A stretch of 48,791 nt of DNA. Source: Flavobacteriaceae bacterium. Its GTDB lineage: Bacteria; Bacteroidota; Bacteroidia; Flavobacteriales; Weeksellaceae. Below, piece after piece: positions 24,553-32,381 of the stretch; positions within the stretch are counted from its first letter, which is position 1; every line of letters begins with the position of its first letter. Below the pieces are notes generated by a model. That model was given only the letters and a program-made list of their open reading frames with translations. It ran no database searches and was not told where the DNA came from. The stretch covers positions 1-48,791 of the forward strand of contig JAITMJ010000108.1 in assembly GCA_031277475.1 (NCBI GenBank). Reading direction: 5' to 3'. The position numbers and the translations under genes are program-made.

Positions 24553-25617
24553 TTAAACCTTAAACAAAACCTTATCCACATTCAAAATTTTGTAAACCAT
24601 TTCTTTCAGAAGTTCGCTTTCTTCGGTTTGGTTTGCGCCGAGACCCTTGCTTTTCATATCGGTTTCGCGGAGAATGGAAATGGTTCTCGTGGCGTGTTTC
24701 AGCGGATAAAGTTTTGCCGCTTCCGCATAATCTTTCACAAAATACGGATTGATGCCCATTTCCGAAGCCATCGCTTGTTGCGGCTGACCGCTCATCGTAT
24801 GATAAATAATGATGTTGGAAAAAAAATTGTAGAGGTTTGCAATCGTCATCACAATCGGGCTGGTTTTGGGATTTTTTCCCATATAATAAACGATTTTCAT
24901 CGCTTTGGCGGCGTTTTTTTGTCCGAGTGCTTTTTGCAATTCAAAAACATTGAAATCTTTGGAAATCCCGATGTGTTTTTCCACCAATTTTTCATCTAAA
25001 ATTTCGCCGTTTTGAAGGATGAGTTTCAATTTATTGAGTTCGTTGGAAATCCGCGAAAGGTCGTTCCCGAGATGTTCCGCCAAAAGATTCGGAATGTTCG
25101 GCGAGGTTTTTATATTTTGATTTTTCAGTTCGGATTCTATAAATTTCGGGAGTTCATAATCCCGGATTTTTTCGCTCAAAAAAATATAGTTTTTCTTTTT
25201 CAGCAGGTCGTTCAGTTTGCGTTTTTTGCCGTCTAATTTTTTATTTTTATGGGCAAACACCAAAATCGTGGATTCTACGGGGTTTTCAATGTATTCTATC
25301 AACGCTTCGGTTTCGGATTTTTTCCCCTTTTCATTTTCTTCGCTTCCCATTTTCAAATCCTGCGCTTCTTTCACGATAATCAGCATTTTATCGCCCATCA
25401 TCGGAACTTGCCGGGCAGAAGCCAAAACGTCGAAATAATTCGTGTCTTTTCCATAAACCACAATTTGATTAAAGGCTTTTTCATCTTCTTGCAAAACATC
25501 ATTTTCAAAGGATTTTATTGCCAAATCTATGTAATACGGTTCTTCGCCGTGAAAAAAATAAAGCGGTGAAAGTGCATTATTTTTAATATTTTTGATGATG
25601 AGATCTAATTCTTTCAT
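24553..25617 (-). CDS. holA: DNA polymerase III delta subunit
   Basis: This is the clamp-loader subunit that opens the beta sliding clamp. From the Met at 25617 the protein (~354 aa) begins MKELDLIIKNIKNNALSPLY, then FFHGEEPYYID, the usual family opening. Other family marks are VYGKDTNYFDVLASARQVPM, LLAEHLGNDLSRISNELNKL and the C-terminal collar segment. A 50-residue longer frame to 25767 would cross the divergent neighbour and is not credible. The promoter box TATCTTTG (25680-25687) lies inside the neighbour gene. The two start codons are only 6 bp apart. Confidence 0.92.
   Translation of the reverse strand: MKELDLIIKNIKNNALSPLYFFHGEEPYYIDLAIKSFENDVLQEDEKAFNQIVVYGKDTNYFDVLASARQVPMMGDKMLIIVKEAQDLKMGSEENEKGKKSETEALIEYIENPVESTILVFAHKNKKLDGKKRKLNDLLKKKNYIFLSEKIRDYELPKFIESELKNQNIKTSPNIPNLLAEHLGNDLSRISNELNKLKLILQNGEILDEKLVEKHIGISKDFNVFELQKALGQKNAAKAMKIVYYMGKNPKTSPIVMTIANLYNFFSNIIIYHTMSGQPQQAMASEMGINPYFVKDYAEAAKLYPLKHATRTISILRETDMKSKGLGANQTEESELLKEMVYKILNVDKVLFKV
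25587..25594 (+). promoter_or_regulatory. -7 box TATTTTTG for the HSDR_N gene, inside holA
   Basis: Perfect TAnnTTTG on the plus strand, within the first codons of holA; leader ~26 nt to the ATG at 25624. Confidence 0.5.
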
Positions 25618-25623
25618 ACGCCG

Positions 25624-26046
25624 ATGGAACTTCCGAGACTGAACTTTTCTGCGGTTTTCGATTTTAAATTCAGGAAAGACAAAGATAAGTTTTTTATTTA
25701 TGATCCGGTGCGAAAATCGTGGCTTTTGCTCACGCCTGAGGAATGGGTTCGGCAGCATTGGATTCAATATTTTTTGCAGGAAAAAGGCTATTCCGCATCG
25801 GCGTTGATTACCGAAAAAAAAATCGAACTGAACGGACTTACCAAAAGAATTGATTTGCTAATCACAAAAAAAACAATTCCCGAAATTCTGGTGGAATGCA
25901 AAGCGCCAAATGTGAAACTGACGGAAAAAACTTTTGAGCAAACAGCCCGCTACAACTCGATTATCGGTGCCGGAAAAATTATTTTAAGCAACGGTCTTCA
26001 GCACATTTCCGCAAAATTTGAAAATGGAGAATATGTTTTTGAATAA
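25624..26046 (+). CDS. HSDR_N_2 domain protein (PD-(D/E)xK nuclease-like)
   Basis: The 140-aa protein has the nuclease-like triad D77 (RIDLLI), E91 and K93 (ILVECKAP). It matches the small stand-alone relative of the type I restriction HsdR N-terminal domain that commonly sits next to holA in Flavobacteriia. No methylase or specificity gene is present, so this is not a restriction system. A role in DNA repair or replication linked to HolA is plausible but unproven. The start is fixed by the family N-terminus (MELPRLNFSAVFDFKFRKDK). Confidence 0.88.
   Translation: MELPRLNFSAVFDFKFRKDKDKFFIYDPVRKSWLLLTPEEWVRQHWIQYFLQEKGYSASALITEKKIELNGLTKRIDLLITKKTIPEILVECKAPNVKLTEKTFEQTARYNSIIGAGKIILSNGLQHISAKFENGEYVFE
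25680..25687 (-). promoter_or_regulatory. -7 promoter box TATCTTTG for holA, inside the HSDR_N gene
   Basis: Perfect TAnnTTTG on the minus strand; leader ~58 nt to the holA ATG at 25617. Confidence 0.6.
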
Positions 26047-26052
26047 AAAAAA

Positions 26053-26196
26053 TCTGAATATCGGCTTTTGTAATAAATTCACATTTCCAATATAACTCTT
26101 TGATTTTCTGTATTTCGTTCTTTTGCCTTGAAGCAAAAGAATTAAATCGAAGATTGGCTGCGCCGAACCACTTTGTTAGGTTTCGCCGATTCCATT
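26053..26196. repeat. Dispersed ~140-bp intergenic repeat, copy 2
   Basis: Partner of 1831-1965. It contains the paired stem CTTTTGC/GCAAAAG with loop CTTGAA and the conserved GAAGATTGGCTGCGCCGAAC. It fills most of the 197-bp gap between the HSDR_N and deacetylase genes. Confidence 0.6.
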
Positions 26197-26243
26197 AAAA
26201 AAATAAAAATGAATGAGGCAAAAGTTCAAGGCTTGGAAACCCC

Positions 26244-27161
26244 TCAATTTCTGTGAATTTTATTTTTCCTCAACAAAAATTTCGCGATATATTTCAGGTA
26301 TTCTGTTTTCAAAATGGCGGACAAAGATTTAAAATTTTCCTGTTCACCGGCGATGCGCTGAAGATTAAAAGAAATTTCATCATCCTTAAGACCGGCGGTT
26401 CCAAAACTTAAATGAATATGTGGTTTTATGGCTTCAAAAAACGTCTTGGATACTTCAAAATCGGTAAACGGAAAAGCGAACATTTTTAATTTTTGATGTA
26501 CGACAGATGTCACAAAATCCAGACTTTCAAGGGTTTGTCGCAGTTGCTCGTCCGGCGAAATTTCAAAAAAATACGGATGGTCAATGCTGTGCGCACCGAT
26601 GCTAAACCCCTTTTCGTGCAAAGATTTTATCTGTTCGGAAGTCATAAACGGTTTTTCCCAATTTAAAAAATCGTCCACTTGAGATTGCGAAAAATATTGA
26701 AACAATTTGTCTTTTTCGGCGTATTTGCACGAAAGAATTTCCGTTTTCAGCAGATGGGTCAATTTTCCTTGTTGCAAAAGATTTTCTATGGACAAACTCG
26801 CGTGGTTGCGATAAAACAAGGCTTTGTTGTCCGCAAATTCGGAATTGATAAAAAATGTGGCGGGAATTCCTTTTTCCAATAAAATGGGCGCGATGATTTC
26901 ATAGGCTTCTTTCAATCCGTCATCAAAAGTCAAATGAAAAACCGGTTTTTTCGGCGAGGTTTTTTCGGATTGAAACCGGTGCAAAGTTTCTGCGTCTATC
27001 GGTTCAAAATGTTTCAGCAAAAAATCCAAATCTTTCCCAAATTCTTTCACGGTTTTCATTCGGTAAAGATGCTTGATGTGCGGCAAAGGCTGTTCGGCTA
27101 CCGCGTGATAAAACGGGAGTATAATGTTTTTTTTTGTGATGGAAGCAAGGAAACTCGTCAT
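26244..27161 (-). CDS. Polysaccharide deacetylase (NodB) family protein
   Basis: In this 305-aa protein the NodB catalytic motifs are LTFDDG (TFDDG at 78-82, catalytic base Asp and metal Asp) and GAHSIDHPYF (HSIDH at 191-195, metal histidines). There is no signal peptide or membrane helix, so it is probably cytoplasmic or membrane-associated and acts on a carrier-linked sugar or small saccharide (inference). A basic tail (LLRKNKIHRN) ends the protein. It may share function with the envelope operon at 28.9-33.5 kb, but the ATPase gene and MITE lie between. Confidence 0.9.
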   Translation of the reverse strand: MTSFLASITKKNIILPFYHAVAEQPLPHIKHLYRMKTVKEFGKDLDFLLKHFEPIDAETLHRFQSEKTSPKKPVFHLTFDDGLKEAYEIIAPILLEKGIPATFFINSEFADNKALFYRNHASLSIENLLQQGKLTHLLKTEILSCKYAEKDKLFQYFSQSQVDDFLNWEKPFMTSEQIKSLHEKGFSIGAHSIDHPYFFEISPDEQLRQTLESLDFVTSVVHQKLKMFAFPFTDFEVSKTFFEAIKPHIHLSFGTAGLKDDEISFNLQRIAGEQENFKSLSAILKTEYLKYIAKFLLRKNKIHRN

Positions 27162-27218
27162 ATTTTTACTTTCTTAACGCTTCCGAAGCAACTCGCAATA
27201 TACAAAATATAAGTTCAA

Positions 27219-27298
27219 ATTTTTCAAAATGACGGAGATAATATATATTGCGTCAAATAAATGACGGAAATTACATAAATCACGTCAATAAAATGACG
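27219..27298. promoter_or_regulatory. Phased palindromic operators (32-bp period) before the second ATPase
   Basis: Two palindromes CGTCA-N6-TGACG lie at 27251-27266 and 27283-27298. A third right half-site (TGACGGA) at 27230 continues the exact 32-bp period; its left arm has decayed. The repeats end 19 bp before the -7 box at 27318-27325. The layout parallels the 33-bp-spaced palindromes before the other AAA_14 gene, with unrelated sequence. Confidence 0.75.
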
Positions 27299-27317
27299 GA
27301 AATTAAAAAAAATATTT

Positions 27318-27325
27318 TATCTTTG
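27318..27325 (+). promoter_or_regulatory. -7 promoter box TATCTTTG for the second ATPase gene
   Basis: Perfect TAnnTTTG box, predicted start ~27329 and a ~15-nt leader to the ATG at 27344. Confidence 0.7.
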
Positions 27326-27343
27326 TCGTGAAAAAATAGAACA

Positions 27344-28486
27344 ATGGATACACCAATCATTCGTTATCAAGAAGAAGCGATTAAGAAAAAACTATTGCCG
27401 AACAAAGTGGTTGTACTCATCGGCGCAAGAAGAATTGGGAAAACGGAATTGATAAAAAAGATTGTCTCCGAAACCGAAGAAAAAACAATGTTTTTAACGG
27501 GGGACGATTTATCAACACACCAAATTCTGAAAAACAGAACTTTGGAAAATTATAATCGTCTCTTGGGCGACTGCCGTTTTTTGGTCATTGACGAAGCTCA
27601 AGAAATTCCGGACATTGGAATGAAACTAAAATTGATGATAGATCATATTTCGGGATTGAAAATTTTAATTTCCGGTTCTTCCGCTTTTGAATTGCACAAT
27701 CAAACCGGCGAACCATTGGTCGGCAGACAATATGTTTTCCAAATGTATCCGCTTTCTCAATTGGAATTTTCGGCAAGGGAAAACTATATCGAAACTAAAA
27801 ATAAATTAGAGGAACGCTTGATTTACGGCGGCTATCCCGAACTCACGAAAATCCCGAATCTGAAAGACAAAGCGGATTATTTAAAAGATATCGTCAGTTC
27901 GTATTTGTTGAAAGATATTCTGTCTTTTGAAGGCATCAAAAAACGGGATGTGATTATTTCATTGCTTCAAAAAATTGCGTTCAGAAGCGGATATGAAATC
28001 TCTGTACAATCTTTGGGAAATGAATTGCAAATCAGCAAAAATACGGTGGATAAATATTTGGATTTGTTTAAAAAAGTGTTCATCATATACGATGTCAGCG
28101 GGTTTAACAAAAATAAAGACAATGAAATTACCAAAATGAAAAAATGGTTTTTTACGGACACCGGAATTCGCAATGCGATGATTAACAATTTCAGCCCGCT
28201 GAATATGCGCACGGATGTCGGTCAGTTGTGGGAAAATTATTTAAATTCCGAGAGAAATAAAGTGGTTCATTATAAAAATTTGCAAGTAGATTCTTATTTT
28301 TGGCGCACACATTCTCAGCAAGAAATTGACAGAATTGAAACGATAAACAACGATATTTCCGCTTTTGAATACAAATGGGATTCTTCTAAAAAAGAAAAAA
28401 TTCCGCCGCAATTCGCAAAAACTTATCCGAATGCTCAATTCACAACCATTAATCAGGAAAATTATTTGGATTTTATTGTTTTTTAA
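27344..28486 (+). CDS. AAA_14/DUF4143 family ATPase
   Basis: This 380-aa protein has Walker A GARRIGKT (27-34), Walker B FLVIDEAQ (79-86) and ILISGSSAFEL as the sensor region. A winged-helix-like segment lies near 217-240 (LGNELQISKNTVDKYLDLF). The DUF4143-type C-terminal fold has LWENYLNSERNK, QEIDRIE and FEYKW, which form a plausible PD-(D/E)xK core. It is only a distant paralog of the protein at 494-1696. It is a lone gene with its own phased operators. A MITE-like element inserted immediately at its stop codon and supplies a possible terminator (28560-28603). Confidence 0.9.
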   Translation: MDTPIIRYQEEAIKKKLLPNKVVVLIGARRIGKTELIKKIVSETEEKTMFLTGDDLSTHQILKNRTLENYNRLLGDCRFLVIDEAQEIPDIGMKLKLMIDHISGLKILISGSSAFELHNQTGEPLVGRQYVFQMYPLSQLEFSARENYIETKNKLEERLIYGGYPELTKIPNLKDKADYLKDIVSSYLLKDILSFEGIKKRDVIISLLQKIAFRSGYEISVQSLGNELQISKNTVDKYLDLFKKVFIIYDVSGFNKNKDNEITKMKKWFFTDTGIRNAMINNFSPLNMRTDVGQLWENYLNSERNKVVHYKNLQVDSYFWRTHSQQEIDRIETINNDISAFEYKWDSSKKEKIPPQFAKTYPNAQFTTINQENYLDFIVF

Positions 28487-28809
28487 TTGTCAGACAGACC
28501 AAACGCATTAAAATTTTAGTTTCAAATTTCTATTTTTCGGGCGTGTCCCTCGCCAACGCATTGCAACCGCTCGGGTCGGGCTGTCCGTTGCAATCTTTTT
28601 TTTCCGCCTCCGCCAAAAAACCGACCGCAAAAAAAGGATTTCCACTTCCATCCCTCACGCAAAAAGCATATCAAGAGAACACAAACCTTTGCTAAATGAA
28701 ATGCCTTTGCGCTCCGAAAAAATATGAATAAAAAATCCTTGCGTTCCCCTTTGCGTGAAAAAAAAGACGGTGGATTAATATTTTTAATGCGCTTGTCCTG
28801 ATTGTCAGA
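28486..28809. mobile_element. MITE-like element A with 9-bp target duplication
   Basis: The target duplication ATTGTCAGA occurs at 28486-28494 and 28801-28809. The element between (28495-28800, 306 bp) has imperfect terminal inverted repeats, CAGACCAAACGCATTAAAA against the complement of the right end CAGGACAAGCGCATTAAAA (16 of 19). It shares internal sequence (AAGAGAACACAA-CCTTTG..., then ATGCCTTTGCG) and ends with element B at 47453-47740. There is no transposase; the reading frames inside look spurious. The rest of the gap to 28888 shows nothing further. Confidence 0.75.
28560..28603 (+). terminator. Possible terminator inside MITE A
   Basis: Inverted arms ATTGCAAC/GTTGCAAT enclose a GC-rich 19-nt loop, followed by C and then T8. 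It is ~75 bp past the ATPase stop codon. The long loop makes it uncertain. Confidence 0.45.
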
Positions 28810-28888
28810 TGGAACACCTTGTACAATCATTGCCTCCGTCATTTTTATTTTTTTAATGGTGTCGGCGAATCTTCGATTTCGCTTGTGT

Positions 28889-30571
28889 TCATGGGTGTTT
28901 CATTTTTAATATTTTCAATTCGGGATTCAATACCCAAAGAACGGAATCCGGAACGAATGTTTTTGCGGAAACGTCTTTTTCTTTCTGATGCAAATGGTAT
29001 TGAATTCCTGCGATATTTGCAAAAGTGGGAAAAACATTAGTCGTATTTATTCTTTTGTTCAGATGGTTTTCCAAATTTTCGACAAGCGATTGATTTTCCT
29101 GCAAATAGCGGTCTGAAAACCAGATAAACATCGGAATATGAAGTTCGTATTTCGTGGGATTTAGAGTTCCGTGTCCTATGCTGACATCGGGAGCATCAAA
29201 AATATTTTCGCCGTGGTCCGAAATATAAAACAGCACCGTTTTGCAATTTTTATTCTCAATTTTTTTGATGATTTCGTGAATAAAATAATCGGTGTACAGG
29301 ACGGAATTGTCGTAGGCATTTATAAACAATTCTTTATTTTTTTCGACAACTTCGTGGGTAAAATATGATTTTGGGATTGTGGGTTTAAATTTTTCAAAAC
29401 CGGAAGGATAGCGAAAATTATATTTATAATGACTTCCCAAAGTGAATAAAAACAGGGATTTCTTTTTTTCTTTTGCGTTTAAAATGGAATCAATGCGGGG
29501 CAGCAAAAGACCGTCGTATTTTTCGTCGAACTCAAAATCGTTGTTATTGATATAGTGATAATCGGCTTCAGTTGCCAATTGCCTCAAAAATATTTCATTT
29601 TCGCCTTGATTGGAAAGCATATAGGTTTTAAAACGGGCTTCTCTGAAAAGACTGACCAACGATTTTTCCCGATTTGCCATATTTTTTTCCGGAACGGTAG
29701 CCCGTGTCATCAAAATGGGAAATACGTTTTCCGTAAGGTTTCCGGAGGAAAATACATTTGAAAAAGTCAATAATTTTTTTGCTTTTTTCAGGCTGTCCAA
29801 AAAAGGTGTTGTGTTTCGCCGGTATCCGTTGATTCCAAAATGATCATAACGCGCAGATTCTCCTACGATGAAAATGTAGGTTTCGCACTCGTCATCTGTT
29901 TTTGCAGTCGGATTAAACTTGAAATTTCTGATTTTTTCCATCCGGCTTTCCAATGTTTTTTTTTCGGATATGGCGTAGTAAGTTTTGATTCCGATGCTGT
30001 ACGGATAGGTTCTAAACAATTTTATTTTAAAACTGTACCAAATCATTTCTTTTGCGCTGACTTCTTTCGACGGATGCACTGCCAAAACGGATATTCCGCA
30101 CAATAAAACCACATAAAACCAAATACCGATTTTTCTGCTTTTTGAGACAAGCAAACTGCGGTTGGGAATTTTAATCCATAAATAAATATAAGAAAACCAA
30201 TAAATTACAACCAAAACCGCCATAATTTTGAAACCGGACAAATAGTTGAGAATCTCATTGGCATTGGTATTGAAAATCGTTAATATAAATCCTGAAGTCA
30301 GAGGCGTTTGGTTCACGATGATGTGTCCGATTTCGAGCGGAGCCAACAAAACAAACGGAAAATAGATTCCAAAATATATTTTTGATTTTAAAAATATTGC
30401 CGGAAACAAGCAGAAAAACGCGCCCAACAACGTATATAAAATACTTTTTAAAGAGATTGCATCGTGAAAAAATAAATACAAATTCGGTGTGAACGCCAAT
30501 AAAAACAGGAAAATCCACATTCTGTAAAATGAATTTTTTGGGGAGAACATTGATGAAAAAAAAACGTTCAT
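28889..30571 (-). CDS. EptA-like membrane transferase (alkaline phosphatase superfamily)
   Basis: This 560-aa protein has about five N-terminal membrane helices (~18-165), then a periplasmic sulfatase-fold domain. Key motifs are VGESARYDHFGINGY (236-250), LTENVFP (~279-285), GSHY (~379-382), SDHGEN (451-456) and IGHGT (465-469). These match phosphoethanolamine transferases that modify lipid A or glycans. The catalytic position that is Thr in EptA is Ser239 here. It is the last gene of a four-gene operon and overlaps the ACP gene by 4 bp (ATGA). The true donor may differ from phosphatidylethanolamine given the FkbH/ACP partners (inference). Confidence 0.88.
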   Translation of the reverse strand: MNVFFSSMFSPKNSFYRMWIFLFLLAFTPNLYLFFHDAISLKSILYTLLGAFFCLFPAIFLKSKIYFGIYFPFVLLAPLEIGHIIVNQTPLTSGFILTIFNTNANEILNYLSGFKIMAVLVVIYWFSYIYLWIKIPNRSLLVSKSRKIGIWFYVVLLCGISVLAVHPSKEVSAKEMIWYSFKIKLFRTYPYSIGIKTYYAISEKKTLESRMEKIRNFKFNPTAKTDDECETYIFIVGESARYDHFGINGYRRNTTPFLDSLKKAKKLLTFSNVFSSGNLTENVFPILMTRATVPEKNMANREKSLVSLFREARFKTYMLSNQGENEIFLRQLATEADYHYINNNDFEFDEKYDGLLLPRIDSILNAKEKKKSLFLFTLGSHYKYNFRYPSGFEKFKPTIPKSYFTHEVVEKNKELFINAYDNSVLYTDYFIHEIIKKIENKNCKTVLFYISDHGENIFDAPDVSIGHGTLNPTKYELHIPMFIWFSDRYLQENQSLVENLENHLNKRINTTNVFPTFANIAGIQYHLHQKEKDVSAKTFVPDSVLWVLNPELKILKMKHP

Positions 30572-30813
30572 ATTTTGTCCGGAGATTTTTTTTCTATTAT
30601 ACTTTTCAAAAGCGTTTCAAAAGAGGTCAATTCCTGTATTTCTTCAATATGAAATGAGATTTGAAATTCAGCTTCTACGTTCATAATCAATCGAAGCTGT
30701 CCCAAACTGTCCCATTCGTGAAGATTTTCCACACGCGTTTCCGGCGAGATTTCCTGTTCCGAAACGTTAAATGTTTTCGCAAATACGTCTTTCAACCGAT
30801 TTTCTATTTCCAT
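30568..30813 (-). CDS. Acyl carrier protein (dedicated, non-housekeeping)
   Basis: In this 81-aa acidic helical protein the phosphopantetheine attachment site is Ser36 in EWDSLGQLRLI, a W-D-S-L form found in carrier proteins of specialised pathways rather than the fatty-acid DSLD form. It lies 3 bp after the FkbH gene and overlaps the transferase gene by 4 bp, so all are translationally coupled. It probably carries the acyl or glyceryl unit made by FkbH. Confidence 0.92.
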   Translation of the reverse strand: MEIENRLKDVFAKTFNVSEQEISPETRVENLHEWDSLGQLRLIMNVEAEFQISFHIEEIQELTSFETLLKSIIEKKSPDKI

Positions 30814-30816
30814 AAC

Positions 30817-32373
30817 TTAAAAATTTTCTAAAAAATAGTGTTTTTCATCATCGGAAATGAATCCGTTTTTGATGTAAAAATCTTTTGCCACAATATTTTT
30901 ATCGGTTTTATTGTAAATTCCTTCCACTTTTTTTATTCCTTTATCCTTGATTTTCATAATAATATGTTTCATAAAATCATTTTCCACATTTCTGCCCAGC
31001 ACTCGGCAACTTAACAAAAATGTATCAACGGTTGCTTTTTCATTTTCGGTTTTTATAATGGCACAGCCGATAATTCCCTCTTTCCCGAATTTATCTTCAT
31101 ATTCGCAAATATATATACTAAATCTGCTATCCGAGTTCATTGTGGAAATATCGGTTTCGGAATATCTTTTTCCGGTCAAATTAAACTGATTGGTTTTTTG
31201 GGTTAATTGTGCCACGCGAAAAAATTGACTGTCATTCGGTTCGGAGATGGTTAAACGAATTTGCAACGAGGCGATAAATTCTTCATAACTCAATGTTTTT
31301 TGGATTTCGTTTCGGCTGATATTTCTTTGATATTGCACGGTTTTTTCTTTATCTTCATCCGTCAATTGTTTTTTCGGGAAAAACGGATATACCACATTCA
31401 TCACAAACCACGGATTGAGCACGGAAATATCTTCGGGAAAATCCGGCGTTTCAATTTGGGGAAATGTTTGCTTGACCAATTCCCGCTCTCGGCGATTATC
31501 ATCAATGAAAACCATAGAATCCAAGCCTAATTGCAGGGATTCTGCTATTTCGGCGATGTTGTCCGTTTTTTGTCGCCAATTGATTTTATGCAAAATAAAA
31601 TCGTCCCATTTCAGGTGCATATTCGGATTTTTTTCAAACATTTCTTTGGCATCCGCTTCGTTGTTTTTGGAACAGGAAACCAGCAAAATGCCCATTTCTT
31701 TCAGTTGTTTTATCTTTTTTTGAAAATCCACGAAAATCAATCCGATTCCTTCCTGCGAAAGTTGTATGTTTTGTTCGTCGGTTTCTCCCAAAATGCCGCC
31801 CCATAAAGTGTTGTCCAAATCCAAAATCAGAACTTTTTTTGTTTTTCCGAGCAAACAAGTCAAAACATTTTTCACTTCGTCCGCCAAAACACGAAATCCC
31901 AAATTTGAAAACTTTATTCTTCCCAGATACCAATATTTGTCATCAAACAAATTTTTATAGCCGTTCCACAGAATTAATCGGTTAAAATCAAGGACAAACA
32001 CATTTTTGTTCCGTTGAGAAAACTCGTCTAATGCGGCGTTCAGCGAATTTATTTCGGTGTTTTTTTCCGAATAGGTAGCCACGGAATATGGCGGAAAATT
32101 AAAATTTGAAATTATAAATCGGGTTTGCGGCACACGCCGGAAATACGTTTCTACGCTTGCCAAAAACGCTTCCGGATTTTCTTTGTATTCGCCGGCATCC
32201 AAATGGATGAAAACATACTGCGGCGAAAATGCGTATAAATCGGAAGAAACATCCAATAAATCGGATTGCCAGCGATTGAAACCACTGAAATAAAGTTCCA
32301 AAAAATCGTTTTTTTGCAATTCGTTTTTTAATGGATCAATGTTTATGTTGCTGAGTATGGCTAATTTTATCAT
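30817..32373 (-). CDS. FkbH-like HAD-IIIC protein
   Basis: In this 518-aa protein residues 1-~175 form an SGNH-like N-terminal domain. The HAD core follows, with the nucleophile motif ILDLDNTLWGG (183-193, D185/D187), VSCSKN (~231) and FIDDNRRE (~290), all diagnostic of the FkbH/HAD-IIIC family. The C-terminal ~170 residues are a GNAT-like domain (FRVAQLTQKTNQFNLT, GCAIIK, YNKTDKNIVAKDFYIKNGF). Characterised FkbH enzymes move a C3 unit from 1,3-bisphosphoglycerate onto a carrier protein. An ACP gene directly follows, so that chemistry is plausible here. No polyketide or peptide synthetase is nearby. Confidence 0.92.
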   Translation of the reverse strand: MIKLAILSNINIDPLKNELQKNDFLELYFSGFNRWQSDLLDVSSDLYAFSPQYVFIHLDAGEYKENPEAFLASVETYFRRVPQTRFIISNFNFPPYSVATYSEKNTEINSLNAALDEFSQRNKNVFVLDFNRLILWNGYKNLFDDKYWYLGRIKFSNLGFRVLADEVKNVLTCLLGKTKKVLILDLDNTLWGGILGETDEQNIQLSQEGIGLIFVDFQKKIKQLKEMGILLVSCSKNNEADAKEMFEKNPNMHLKWDDFILHKINWRQKTDNIAEIAESLQLGLDSMVFIDDNRRERELVKQTFPQIETPDFPEDISVLNPWFVMNVVYPFFPKKQLTDEDKEKTVQYQRNISRNEIQKTLSYEEFIASLQIRLTISEPNDSQFFRVAQLTQKTNQFNLTGKRYSETDISTMNSDSRFSIYICEYEDKFGKEGIIGCAIIKTENEKATVDTFLLSCRVLGRNVENDFMKHIIMKIKDKGIKKVEGIYNKTDKNIVAKDFYIKNGFISDDEKHYFLENF

Positions 32374-32381
32374 CGTTTATT

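Noticed and set aside
25618-25767. 50-residue N-terminal extension of HolA
   Set aside because: It lies antisense to the HSDR_N gene start; the family N-terminus is at 25617, downstream of a good promoter box.
25624-26046. Type I restriction system
   Set aside because: Only the small HsdR N-terminal-like domain is present, without helicase, HsdM or HsdS; the holA neighbourhood points to a housekeeping role.
28522-28842. 106-aa minus-strand frame inside MITE A
   Set aside because: It lies in a repeat whose other copy has no such frame, and has no protein-like pattern.
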